Below are positions 25,512 through 34,352 of a stretch of DNA of 64,000 bases, piece after piece. Location of the stretch: contig JACJOC010000069.1 in NCBI GenBank assembly GCA_014695345.1, positions 1 to 64,000 on the forward strand, in the 5' to 3' direction. How positions within the stretch are numbered: the first letter of the stretch is position 1; the number at the start of each line of letters is the position of its first letter. Made by a program: the position numbers and the translations under genes. The DNA comes from Cyanobacteria bacterium FACHB-471. GTDB lineage: Bacteria; Cyanobacteriota; Cyanobacteriia; Elainellales; Elainellaceae. The notes under the pieces were generated by a model. It was not told the origin of the DNA, did no database searches, and saw only the letters and a list, made by a program, of their open reading frames with translations.

Positions 25512-28500
25512 ATGAAAATAGATGATGAAGAGCTTCGGGAACTGTACGAACTCTCCAGTCAGGAGCGGCTGCGGAGGCTAGAAGCGGGTTTTCTACGCTT
25601 GCAAGAACATCCAGATGATGAAGCTGTTTTAGAAGAGCTACGGCGAGATGCTCACAGCCTCAAAGGTGACTCAAGAAGTGTAGGCGTAGAAACGGTTGAA
25701 GCGATCATTCAACAGGTTGAAGCAATTCTAAAAACCGTCCAGACGAAACGAGTTGCTTTAACTGCAATGGTGAGCGATCGCCTTCAGCAAGGGCTCCATG
25801 CAGTCAATATGCTGGTTCACGAAGCGGTAACGGGGCAGCAGAGCGAAGTAGACATTCCCCACATCGTTGAACTGCTAATGGCAGCTCATCAAGAATTGGA
25901 AACCCTACAACCTTTTGGTCCTGCTATAGAAAATCCGGTTAACTCTACGGCTCTGTCGAGTTTTATTGACGATGAAGAGCTGCGAAATTTGTATGATTTT
26001 TCTAGTCAAGATCGATTACAGAAACTCCAAGCAGGACTGCTGTATCTTCAACAACACCCCAATGATGCTACGACCCTTGAAGAAATGCGTCGCGAAGCTC
26101 ACGGGCTTAAAGGGGACTCTAGGAGTGTCGGTGTTGAAGATATTGAGGTATTGATCCAACAAATCGAAGGGATTCTCAAGAACGTTCAAGCCCATCGGTG
26201 CGCCCTCAACATTGAAGTGAGCGATCGCATTCGTCAAGGGCTAGAGGCGATCGGACAACTCGTCCACGAAGCTGTAACAGGACAACCCAACACTGCTGAT
26301 GTCATTCAAATTTTGGATCAATTGGTGCAAGTCGTTGATTATCCAGAAGAGTTTTCACCGGACGCTCTTTCTCCTGTCCTATCAAGTTTCATAGAAGACG
26401 AAGAATTGCGTCACCTCTATGAAATTTCCAGCCAGCACCACCTCCAAAAGCTGGAGGAGGGATTGCGATACCTGGAACAGCACCCTACTGATCAGGCAAC
26501 CCTCGAAGCACTACAGCAGGAAACCCATAGCCTTAAAGGAGACTCTAGAGGAGTTGGAGCGGATGCGGTAGAAACGCTAACCCACCACGTAGAAGAGATT
26601 CTCAAGGCTATCCAATTAGGAAGGATTGCCTTCCTTGATGTCAGCGATCGCCTAAATCAAGGACTAGAATCGATTCATAAACTAGTTCAAGAAACAGTCA
26701 CAGGTCAACCCAGTGAAGTAGATGTGCTGCAAGGGGTTGAGCTTCTGTTATTAATCCTTGAGGAAGCATCAGCCTCATCAGAAGCAGAAGTCATATTAGA
26801 AACGGTCGAAGCAGAAACCACTGAAATCACGATTGAAACAGCAGATTTAACCACTCCACGCGCTGCAACCTTCATTGAGGATGATGAACTTCGAGAGATT
26901 TATAAGATTGCTTGCCGAGAGCGGTTACAGCGGATCGAGGCAGGCTTGCTGCGACTCGAAAAGCACCCCGAAGATGAAGCAACACTAGAGCAGTTATTGC
27001 GAGAAGCCCATAGCCTTAAGGGAGACTCTAGAAGCGTTGGGGTAGACCCTGTAGAAACCCTAATTCACCAAATTGAAGAAGTTTTAGGAGGATTCAAGCA
27101 CAAACGCATTGCTCTAACAGTGGAAGTGAGCGATCGCCTTTATCAAGGGTTAGATGCGATCGGCAAACTAGTTCATGAAGCAGTAACCGGACAAATCAAT
27201 CAAGTTGATACCGCTCAAGTCCTCAACAACCTGATCGAAACATCACCGACTCCAGATACTCAGGTACTCGCTCCAGAAACAGTTACCCTCACTCAAACTC
27301 CCACTCAAGCCCCTACTCCTGCCGAGCAAACCCTCCTTTCTCTTTCCTCTGAAATTAACGAGCTCTACCGCATCGACACTATTCGCGTTCCAACTCGTGA
27401 TCTCGATGCTTTAATGACCCAAGCTGAAGAACTCACCGTTACTAAAACCAGCATAGGTCAAATCGCTGCGGTGATTGAGGAGATGTCTAACCTTTGGAGA
27501 GATTGGAGAAGCAGTAGCAGAAACCAGGGATTATCCTCTAAAGCCTCCTCTAAGTCCATTGCTTACCAGGAACAGCTAGAGAAAACCATTAACTCTCTCA
27601 GAATCTCCGCTCAAGAGAGCAGCACTCGACTCGACAAGATTTCTGGAGAACTCAGAGAAAAAATTCGCACCCTGCGACTGCTTCCTCTTTCTACGGTATT
27701 TCAAACCCTTCCTCGTACCATTAGAGATTTAGCCAAACAGCAATCTAAGGACGTAGAGTTAATCATTGAAGGGGGTGACACCACCGCTGATAAAAGTATT
27801 CTGGAAGAAATCAAAGACTCCTTGCTGCACCTGGTTCGCAACGCTATTGACCATGGCATTGAGACTCCCAGCGAGCGGCAAGCCCAGGGCAAACCCACTA
27901 CTGCCAAGATCTGGTTAAAGGGTTATCAAACTGACAACAAAATCGTAATTGAGGTTGCAGATGATGGACGTGGATTAGATCTTGAGAAGATTAAACAAAC
28001 TGCCCTTAAACGCGGATTGTATGACTCAGAAGAACTGGCAGCAATGTCCCAAAGCCAGATTCATTCACTCATCTTTGTACCTGGATTTTCAACTCGCAGC
28101 TTCATTACAGAAATCTCAGGCAGAGGCATTGGCTTAGACGTTGTCAGAAACAACATTGAGCGGTTGAAGGGAGAGATTCAAATTGAATCCAACCCCGGAC
28201 AGGGATGCACTTTCCGAATTCAGCTCAACACGACTTTAACAACCATTGATACCGTTCTTCTAGACGTACAGGGGCTCATTCATGCATTGCCTATTGAATA
28301 TCTTGAGACAACACTCTTAATCTCTGAAAGTCAGATCTCTACAACTGAAGACAAAGCCACTATTAGCTGGAATGGACAAGATATCCCGGTCGCAGATTTG
28401 AGCGAAATGCTGAAACTGTGGGAATCTCACGCTTACACTCCACCCATCACCACAAATCGACGAAAAAGTAATTTGCAGCAATGCGTTTTACTCAAAGTTG

Positions 28501-29087
28501 GGGAAGAGCGAGCCGGATTTTTCATTAATCGCCTGTTTGATGCCCAGGAAATTGTAATTAAGCCTCAAAGCCAAGTGCTGAAGCGGGTACGCCACGTCGC
28601 AGGAGCCACCATTCTGCCAACCGGGGAAGTTTGCACCATTTTGAATGCTCCTGACTTGATCAAATCGTTGAAGGAGCAAAACACTCCTGTTCTCGCACTC
28701 AAACCAAAAACCGTTCGACGAAAACCGACTATTTTGCTGGTAGAAGACTCCGTTCCAGTTCGCACGCAGGAAAAGCGGCTTCTGGAGAGAGCAGGATACG
28801 AAGTGGTCATTGCTGTTGATGGATTAGACGGCTACAATAAGCTGCAAACTCGTTCGTTTGATGCGGTGCTATCTGACGTAGAGATGCCCAACATGGATGG
28901 ATTATCTCTCACTGCAAAAATTCGTCAACAGCAAGAATATAAGAACTTACCCATTATTCTAGTCACAACGCTGGATTCAGATGCAGACAAGAAAAGGGGC
29001 GCTGATGCGGGTGCTGATGCCTACGTTATCAAAGGGAAGTTTAATCAGGATGTGCTTCTAGAAATCTTAGAAAGATTGGTTAATTAA
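25512..29087 (+). CDS. cheA: Hybrid CheA kinase with four HPt domains, CheW and REC
   Basis: A 1191-residue kinase. Four HPt modules of about 145 residues each start with DDEEL or EDEEL. They carry phospho-acceptor His48 (DAHSLKGDSR), His197 (EAHGLKGDSR), His339 (ETHSLKGDSR) and His500 (EAHSLKGDSR). A dimerisation region (about 615-725) and HATPase follow, with HLVRNAIDHGIETP (Asn777), DDGRGLDLEKIK and GRGIGLDVVRNN. Next come a CheW-like domain (about 905-1055) and a C-terminal REC domain with Asp1122 in LSDVEMPNMDG. All catalytic elements look intact. The order resembles CheA proteins of alternative-function or type IV pilus systems. The gene lies 147 bases after MCP 2 and one base before cheB. 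Confidence 0.93.
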   Translation: MKIDDEELRELYELSSQERLRRLEAGFLRLQEHPDDEAVLEELRRDAHSLKGDSRSVGVETVEAIIQQVEAILKTVQTKRVALTAMVSDRLQQGLHAVNMLVHEAVTGQQSEVDIPHIVELLMAAHQELETLQPFGPAIENPVNSTALSSFIDDEELRNLYDFSSQDRLQKLQAGLLYLQQHPNDATTLEEMRREAHGLKGDSRSVGVEDIEVLIQQIEGILKNVQAHRCALNIEVSDRIRQGLEAIGQLVHEAVTGQPNTADVIQILDQLVQVVDYPEEFSPDALSPVLSSFIEDEELRHLYEISSQHHLQKLEEGLRYLEQHPTDQATLEALQQETHSLKGDSRGVGADAVETLTHHVEEILKAIQLGRIAFLDVSDRLNQGLESIHKLVQETVTGQPSEVDVLQGVELLLLILEEASASSEAEVILETVEAETTEITIETADLTTPRAATFIEDDELREIYKIACRERLQRIEAGLLRLEKHPEDEATLEQLLREAHSLKGDSRSVGVDPVETLIHQIEEVLGGFKHKRIALTVEVSDRLYQGLDAIGKLVHEAVTGQINQVDTAQVLNNLIETSPTPDTQVLAPETVTLTQTPTQAPTPAEQTLLSLSSEINELYRIDTIRVPTRDLDALMTQAEELTVTKTSIGQIAAVIEEMSNLWRDWRSSSRNQGLSSKASSKSIAYQEQLEKTINSLRISAQESSTRLDKISGELREKIRTLRLLPLSTVFQTLPRTIRDLAKQQSKDVELIIEGGDTTADKSILEEIKDSLLHLVRNAIDHGIETPSERQAQGKPTTAKIWLKGYQTDNKIVIEVADDGRGLDLEKIKQTALKRGLYDSEELAAMSQSQIHSLIFVPGFSTRSFITEISGRGIGLDVVRNNIERLKGEIQIESNPGQGCTFRIQLNTTLTTIDTVLLDVQGLIHALPIEYLETTLLISESQISTTEDKATISWNGQDIPVADLSEMLKLWESHAYTPPITTNRRKSNLQQCVLLKVGEERAGFFINRLFDAQEIVIKPQSQVLKRVRHVAGATILPTGEVCTILNAPDLIKSLKEQNTPVLALKPKTVRRKPTILLVEDSVPVRTQEKRLLERAGYEVVIAVDGLDGYNKLQTRSFDAVLSDVEMPNMDGLSLTAKIRQQQEYKNLPIILVTTLDSDADKKRGADAGADAYVIKGKFNQDVLLEILERLVN

Positions 29088-29088
29088 A

Positions 29089-30183
29089 ATGCCCATTCGA
29101 GTTTTGCTGGTTGAAGATTCTCAGATTGCTCTCACTATCTTAAAGCGGATTTTAAGCTCATCTCCTGACATTGAGGTCGTAGGAGAAGCCAAATCTGGTC
29201 TAGAAGCTTTGGCGATGATTCCGGAGGTACAACCCGATGTGATTTGCACAGACCTCCATATGCCCCGTATGGATGGACTCACTTTTACATCCGAGGTGAT
29301 GGCACTTTATCCTCGCCCTATATTGGTTATCAGTGCTTCTGTCCAAGACGAGGACACTCATCAAGTTTTTCAGCTTTTAGAGGCAGGAGCAGTTGATATT
29401 TTTCCTAAACCACTTGCTGGTTTAACGATTGATAATCAGGTATTTGGGAAAGAGCTGATCAACAAAATTCAGATCCTGTCTGGAGTTAGAGTACTCACTA
29501 GAAAACGAAAAATTAATAGTAAACCCCAAAAGCTAGAATCAGATAAAGTTTCTGTCTTTCAGCCAGATTTCTATCACAAAGCTAATCACAAACCTAAAAT
29601 TGTGGTTATAGGAGCATCAACGGGGGGACCTCAAGCTCTTCACGATGTGTTTACTCAACTACCGTCTGATTTTCCACTTCCAATTATTTGTGTCCAACAC
29701 ATTTGTCTAGGTTTCTTGCAAGGCTTGATTGATTGGCTTGCCAACAGTTGCTCTCTACCCATTCAAATTGCTCAGCCAGGAGAGCTACCAAAGCCAGGAA
29801 AGATTTATTTTCCACCTGAGCAACGACATCTGGAACTGGACTCTAGAGGGCGATTTATCTGCTCTGACGCTTCCCCTTTAGGAGGGCATCGTCCTTCAGT
29901 AACGGTTACTTTCATCTCTACTGCCAAGGCTTATGGGAAATCAACGGTAGGAATTTTGTTGACAGGCATGGGTAGAGATGGCGCAGATGGGATGCAGGCG
30001 ATCGCCGAAGCAGGCGGTTTTACGATCGCTCAAGATGAGGCGACTTCCGTTGTATTTGGAATGCCTAAAGAAGCAATTAGCCTGGGAGCCGCAAAACAGA
30101 TTTTGCCGATTCAGGCGATCGCCCCGACATTATTATCCTTACTACACACTAATTCTTCTTATCTAGCTAGTCGTAGAGACTAA
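29089..30183 (+). CDS. cheB: CheB methylesterase
   Basis: A 364-residue receptor-glutamate methylesterase. The N-terminal REC domain has Asp55 in CTDLHMPRMDG. The catalytic domain has Ser177 in GASTGGP, His204 in VQHI and Asp297 in GMGRDGADGM, the complete triad. It removes methyl groups from MCP glutamates after phosphorylation by CheA and so provides adaptation. The start ATG is one base after the cheA stop, so translation is probably coupled. CheB is absent from the well-studied Synechocystis phototaxis clusters, which makes its presence here notable. Confidence 0.95.
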   Translation: MPIRVLLVEDSQIALTILKRILSSSPDIEVVGEAKSGLEALAMIPEVQPDVICTDLHMPRMDGLTFTSEVMALYPRPILVISASVQDEDTHQVFQLLEAGAVDIFPKPLAGLTIDNQVFGKELINKIQILSGVRVLTRKRKINSKPQKLESDKVSVFQPDFYHKANHKPKIVVIGASTGGPQALHDVFTQLPSDFPLPIICVQHICLGFLQGLIDWLANSCSLPIQIAQPGELPKPGKIYFPPEQRHLELDSRGRFICSDASPLGGHRPSVTVTFISTAKAYGKSTVGILLTGMGRDGADGMQAIAEAGGFTIAQDEATSVVFGMPKEAISLGAAKQILPIQAIAPTLLSLLHTNSSYLASRRD

Positions 30184-30217
30184 CAATAGCAAATCACAAA
30201 ATACTGTAAATCGATAA

Positions 30218-31384
30218 ATGCCGTTGGATCAAGTTTGCAAGATTTTAATGAGGAGTGTTAGGAAACTAAACGTGTCACCAACAGAACCTTTGAGCGCAGA
30301 GCGAAGAGAAGCATTTGTTCGGCTCATTGCCAAGCACACTGGCATAGAAATTAGAGCAAGAGATCAGGCAAGTTTAAGCACAAAAATTTCTTCAAGGATG
30401 AAGGCGCTTAAATTAGATTCATCAACGGCATACTATCAGCTATTAGAATCTTCTAATGCCGATAGCCATCAGGAATGGCTAGATCTGGTTACACTATTGA
30501 CCAATGGTGAAAGTTATTTTTTTCGTGACACAGAACAGTTTTCGCTTTTACGGAACCAAATTCTGCCTGAACTGATTCAGCAAAATCAAGACAGTAAAAC
30601 GATTCGCATCTGTAGTGCGGGATGCTCTTCAGGAGAAGAACCTTACTCAATCGCCATCCTGTTAAAAGAGCTTATTCCTGACTTAGAGCAATGGAATTTA
30701 CTGATTTTAGGTGTAGATATTAATCAACTCGCTCTAGAGAAAGCAAAAAAAGCAATTTACAGTCCGTGGTCGTTTAGAAATGTCGACCCCGACGTTAAGC
30801 AGCAATATTTTCAACTCATTCATGATCGCTATAAGCTTGATCAAAGCATCAAAGAGATGGTGAATTTTCAGATTCTAAATTTGATCAAAGACGAGTTTCC
30901 TCAACAGGATTCTGAATTGAGGGATATGGATTTAATTATTTGTCGTAATGTTTTTATTTATTTTGAAAGAGCGGCGATCGCCAAAGTTATAAGCAAGTTC
31001 CACCGAACTCTTAAACCTCTTGGATATTTGCTGACCGGGCACGCCGAACTCTCCAATCAAAATCTCAATCCATTCCAAATTAAAGTATTTACAGAATCAC
31101 TTATTTATCAGCGTACAGCAAACGATTCAACGACTGCATCCCTTTCATCAACACTAGATGAACAGCAGAGCTATTATCCAGAAAATTTATCCTCTGATAC
31201 CGACGATGACCTAGGTGACAATCCTTACGTCGGAAGAAGCATCAGAATGCAGCAAATTGCACTCAACTTGCTCAGACAGCTTCCGCCCGATACGACCATT
31301 CAAAAATTAGGAAACTTAACTGCTGCCGAACTGATTCTACAGCTAGAAACAGAACTCAAAAGTCTTGACCAGGAACTATCATGA
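30218..31384 (+). CDS. cheR: CheR methyltransferase
   Basis: A 388-residue SAM-dependent receptor methyltransferase. The N-terminal helical domain is at about 30-100. LTNGESYFFRDTEQF is the family hallmark before the SAM fold, RICSAGCSSGEEPYSIAILL is the SAM loop, and IICRNVFIYF and GYLLTGHAELS follow. It methylates MCP glutamates and opposes CheB. A non-conserved C-terminal extension of about 90 residues (after YQRTAN) may be an adaptor segment. It overlaps cheW by four bases (ATGA), so the two are translationally coupled. The first 25 residues are unconserved, and a later start is possible. Confidence 0.93.
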   Translation: MPLDQVCKILMRSVRKLNVSPTEPLSAERREAFVRLIAKHTGIEIRARDQASLSTKISSRMKALKLDSSTAYYQLLESSNADSHQEWLDLVTLLTNGESYFFRDTEQFSLLRNQILPELIQQNQDSKTIRICSAGCSSGEEPYSIAILLKELIPDLEQWNLLILGVDINQLALEKAKKAIYSPWSFRNVDPDVKQQYFQLIHDRYKLDQSIKEMVNFQILNLIKDEFPQQDSELRDMDLIICRNVFIYFERAAIAKVISKFHRTLKPLGYLLTGHAELSNQNLNPFQIKVFTESLIYQRTANDSTTASLSSTLDEQQSYYPENLSSDTDDDLGDNPYVGRSIRMQQIALNLLRQLPPDTTIQKLGNLTAAELILQLETELKSLDQELS

Positions 31385-32478
31385 GCCAACAGTCTTACTT
31401 TACCTTTAGCGTTAATCAACAGCGCTGCGGCATCGATACAATGTATGTCGAAGAAGTCTTTGCCCTACCCGACATCACTCCCACTCAAAAAGCTTCTCGC
31501 GATATTGTTGGTATCATCGATTTTCAAGGGGAGTCCGTGCCGGTCATGGATCTGAACCTGACGCTAGGTCATTCTCCACCCAACTATCGATTGACGGATA
31601 GCTTAGTAATCTTAAAGTGGGAAGACTTGCGTGTTGGCATCATTGTGAATCAAATTGACGACATCAGAACTATACCTGCTCAAGAAATCAACACTGAAAT
31701 TTTTCATGATCAGGAATGGACAGACGTTGAGCGAAAAAAAATCATTGCTGGAATTATTAGTGACGAAAACATCATTATCTTGAGCAATCCAGGCAACTGG
31801 CTCTGGTACGCAGAAATTCAAGAACTGCTATCTACAAAAGATTTTCCAGCAGAATTTCAAACCAACTTGCACACAGATCAACCGCAAGTTAATGGATATG
31901 AGGCACCACTAGCACAACAAACAACCCTATTTCCCAATGCAACGCCCCAGGAAAGGGAAATTTTCCGAAAGCGAGCCAACAACTTAAAAGTTTCAGTTCA
32001 ACCGCAAGACTCAAAAGACCTAAAGCCTCTTGTCGTGGTTGCTTTAGGTGATGACTTTTTTGGCATTGATGTAGAAGTCGTGCGTGAATTTGTAGATGTT
32101 CGCAAGGTAACGCCTGTTCCTTGTTGCCCAAGCTACATCGTTGGCAACATGAACTTGCGCGGTGAGATTCTAACTCTAATCGATTTGCATGAATTCTTAG
32201 ACCCCACTAAGCGTTCAGTCAAAACAATTGAGGGTTCTAAAGCGATGGTGATCGAGGTCAGAAATGTGGTCGTTGGGGTAATGGTCAAAGAGATTGGCGA
32301 TACGATGTTTCTCCTGGATCAACGGGAAGTCATGAAGGGTCCCAACGTGAGTGACTCCATCAACCTCAATAAGAAATACCTCCAGGGAATTGCTTCTTAC
32401 CATGCGAAAGCCATGACTATTCTGGATATGGAAAAGATTTTCTTTAACAGCGGATTAATCATTGACGAAGCTATTTAA
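31381..32478 (+). CDS. cheW: Double CheW adaptor
   Basis: A 365-residue protein with two CheW domains. The first (about 4-155) starts QSYFTFSVNQQRCGIDTMYV and has IVGIIDFQGESVPVMDLN. The second (about 215-350) has VVVALGDDFFGIDVEVVREF and IVGNMNLRGEILTLIDLHE. CheW couples receptors to CheA, and a tandem form could bridge two receptor or kinase units and strengthen array packing. It ends the plus-strand operon. A strong hairpin follows, shared with the convergent operon. Confidence 0.92.
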   Translation: MSQQSYFTFSVNQQRCGIDTMYVEEVFALPDITPTQKASRDIVGIIDFQGESVPVMDLNLTLGHSPPNYRLTDSLVILKWEDLRVGIIVNQIDDIRTIPAQEINTEIFHDQEWTDVERKKIIAGIISDENIIILSNPGNWLWYAEIQELLSTKDFPAEFQTNLHTDQPQVNGYEAPLAQQTTLFPNATPQEREIFRKRANNLKVSVQPQDSKDLKPLVVVALGDDFFGIDVEVVREFVDVRKVTPVPCCPSYIVGNMNLRGEILTLIDLHEFLDPTKRSVKTIEGSKAMVIEVRNVVVGVMVKEIGDTMFLLDQREVMKGPNVSDSINLNKKYLQGIASYHAKAMTILDMEKIFFNSGLIIDEAI

Positions 32479-32577
32479 TTGCCGAGTCATGAGATTGTGT
32501 CGTAGCAGTAATTAGTGATTATTGCTACGGCATACGTTGAAGAACCTTGTACCAATTTCTATAGCAATTTTCAAAGG

Positions 32578-32622
32578 CACGGCATACAGCAGTGGCGCGG
32601 TGCGCCACTGCTGTATGCCGTG
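32578..32622. terminator. 21-bp hairpin between the two convergent signalling operons
   Basis: The arms CACGGCATACAGCAGTGGCGC and its complement surround GGT, followed by TCTTTTT. It lies between the cheW stop (32478) and the stop of the minus-strand regulator (32682) and can serve both directions. TTGTACCAATTTCTATA about 30 bases to the left resembles a family A end, so the hairpin may derive from such an element. Confidence 0.8.
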
Positions 32623-32681
32623 TCTTTTTCACTCAAGCCTTTGCTGCTTCTAGCTTTGCTTCCATCCTCCGCTCTACTCAT

Positions 32682-33872
32682 CTAAAGATACTTTCGTACA
32701 ATTTGCAGTAGCTCTTCAGCCCGAGGAGGTTTAGTCAAAAATTCAGTTGCCCCGGCTAGCTGAGCACGAGTTCGATCAATCGAACCACTTTTAGCCGTTA
32801 GGATCACAATGGGTGTCTCCTTAAATGCAGGAGTATCTCGTAAAAACTTGCAGATACTGTAGCCATCTGCGTTGGGCAGCAGTAAATCTAGCAAAATCAG
32901 ATCAGGCTTATGCTCAATGAGTTGAGAAAATCCTCGCATCGGTTCTGGAATACTTAATACCTGATAGCCTGCTGATGCGAGAATTTTCCTTAACGTATGA
33001 GTTAATACAGGACTGTCATCAATACAAGCGATTAACGGCTGTTTCTGGTTGAACTGAGCTAACTGTGCTGAGGATGGCTGTGCTGTTGAAGCCCGTTGTA
33101 CAGAAACGCCAGCAAGGGGTTGAACAAACGCTGAGATGGGTAGGTCGGGTACTCTTTGAAATTGTAAAACTCCTTTCTCTACAAGAGAGATGAGGGAAAG
33201 GGTCACCTCAATCACCGATTTATCTACCAGAAAGGCAATGTCCCACAGGGTAAAGTTAGCGTTAAGGTATTTATCCGAAATTGGCAGCGCTTGAGGATCT
33301 ATTTCCTGTTTTACGTTAGGAGCAGTCGCTTGCAGGTTAGATTCTTGCTTGAGGGTTGGGGCAAGGGTTGGGCTCAGATAACCTAATCCAGCCGTGTGCC
33401 ATTTCTCCTGCATCTTTGCGACTTTGTTGAAGATCGTATACGTTTCGGGAGAAGACAGAGCAATGAGATTACAGAGCGGTGACACATCTCTTGAGCAAGT
33501 TTTCCAAGTCTCTTTAAAGTCTGCCTGATTGCTCAGTTCAAATAAACATTCCTGGATAATGCTGCGAACTATCAGCTTCGCTTGAATTAAGCTCAGTCGC
33601 TTATGGTTAATGCCTAAGTCAAGGAGTTGATATTCCCAATGCTGATGATCCATTAATTGAGCAAAATCGGCTCCCCAATTCCATTTAGGACAATGCTGTC
33701 TTAAGGCTCTATCCCACCGCCTTGCACGATGATATTCATTAGTTGCATAAAGCAATTTGCCGTGAAAGATATGAAGGCACCAGATATCTTTACGGCTGTT
33801 TAAAATCAGCTCTCCGTCACTCTCATCTCGACCTAATTTTTGTAATTCTTCTGTTAGCTGACTTGGGATCAT
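32682..33872 (-). CDS. PatA-type response regulator (DUF4388-like N-terminus plus REC)
   Basis: A 396-residue regulator. The N-terminal part (about 1-125) starts IPSQLTEELQKLGRDESDGE and has LHIFHGKLLYATNEYHRARR, the layout of the PatA/PixG N-terminal domain. A middle part with a winged-helix-like stretch (TLWDIAFLVDKSVIEVTLSL) follows. The C-terminal REC domain has the acidic pair in IACIDDSPVL and the phospho-acceptor Asp in LLLDLLLPNADG. PatA-type proteins accompany CheA/CheY sets in cyanobacteria and modulate pilus motility or patterning. It lies 480 bases downstream of the minus-strand cheA and may be a separate transcript. ATG 33872 is preferred over a TTG two codons upstream. Confidence 0.85.
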   Translation of the reverse strand: MIPSQLTEELQKLGRDESDGELILNSRKDIWCLHIFHGKLLYATNEYHRARRWDRALRQHCPKWNWGADFAQLMDHQHWEYQLLDLGINHKRLSLIQAKLIVRSIIQECLFELSNQADFKETWKTCSRDVSPLCNLIALSSPETYTIFNKVAKMQEKWHTAGLGYLSPTLAPTLKQESNLQATAPNVKQEIDPQALPISDKYLNANFTLWDIAFLVDKSVIEVTLSLISLVEKGVLQFQRVPDLPISAFVQPLAGVSVQRASTAQPSSAQLAQFNQKQPLIACIDDSPVLTHTLRKILASAGYQVLSIPEPMRGFSQLIEHKPDLILLDLLLPNADGYSICKFLRDTPAFKETPIVILTAKSGSIDRTRAQLAGATEFLTKPPRAEELLQIVRKYL

Positions 33873-34352
33873 TTGCAACTAAACCAAATGGTGTGTCTTT
33901 GAGGTTAGGGATGAGGACAATGCGATCGCCTTCAATAGGTTCGATATATAGACCAGTCACACTACAATGACAGACAAATATCCCTTTAAGTTCAAACTTA
34001 GAACCTTAGATTTTTCTATTAGTTGGCGACTGGTGTTACTTCATCAAGCAGCTGTGAAAACACCAAAACAAAAAGTGGATTTTAGTATTTTAAGATACAT
34101 CTACTGTGACTCATTCAATGTAGCGATTTGTGGGCTTCCTTCTAATTTCATCAAGCAAACAGCGTTGGGTGAGCTGGCAGTTCAACAGGCGAGTGTACAT
34201 CCTGTCATACGTGCAACACTTTTTTTTTCACTTTGATTTGTATCTCACCCGTAACTTTATTGAAGCTAAGTTCAAATCTTTATAAAATCTCTCAAGATGC
34301 GAATTTTCTGCTACCTGAGCAGAAAATTCATTCAGCCTGGAAAGCTTCTGGG
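33873..34352. other. Intergenic, no gene recognised
   Basis: About 480 bases between the second PatA-type regulator and the end of the minus-strand cheA. It must hold any separate promoter of the regulator. A plus-strand 89-codon frame (33967-34236) has no family resemblance, no ribosome site and an unusual composition, so I do not call it. Confidence 0.5.

Noticed and set aside
33967-34236. Plus-strand 89-codon frame as a gene
   Set aside because: No ribosome site, no recognisable family, biased hydrophobic composition and a start within the promoter region of the PatA-type gene.
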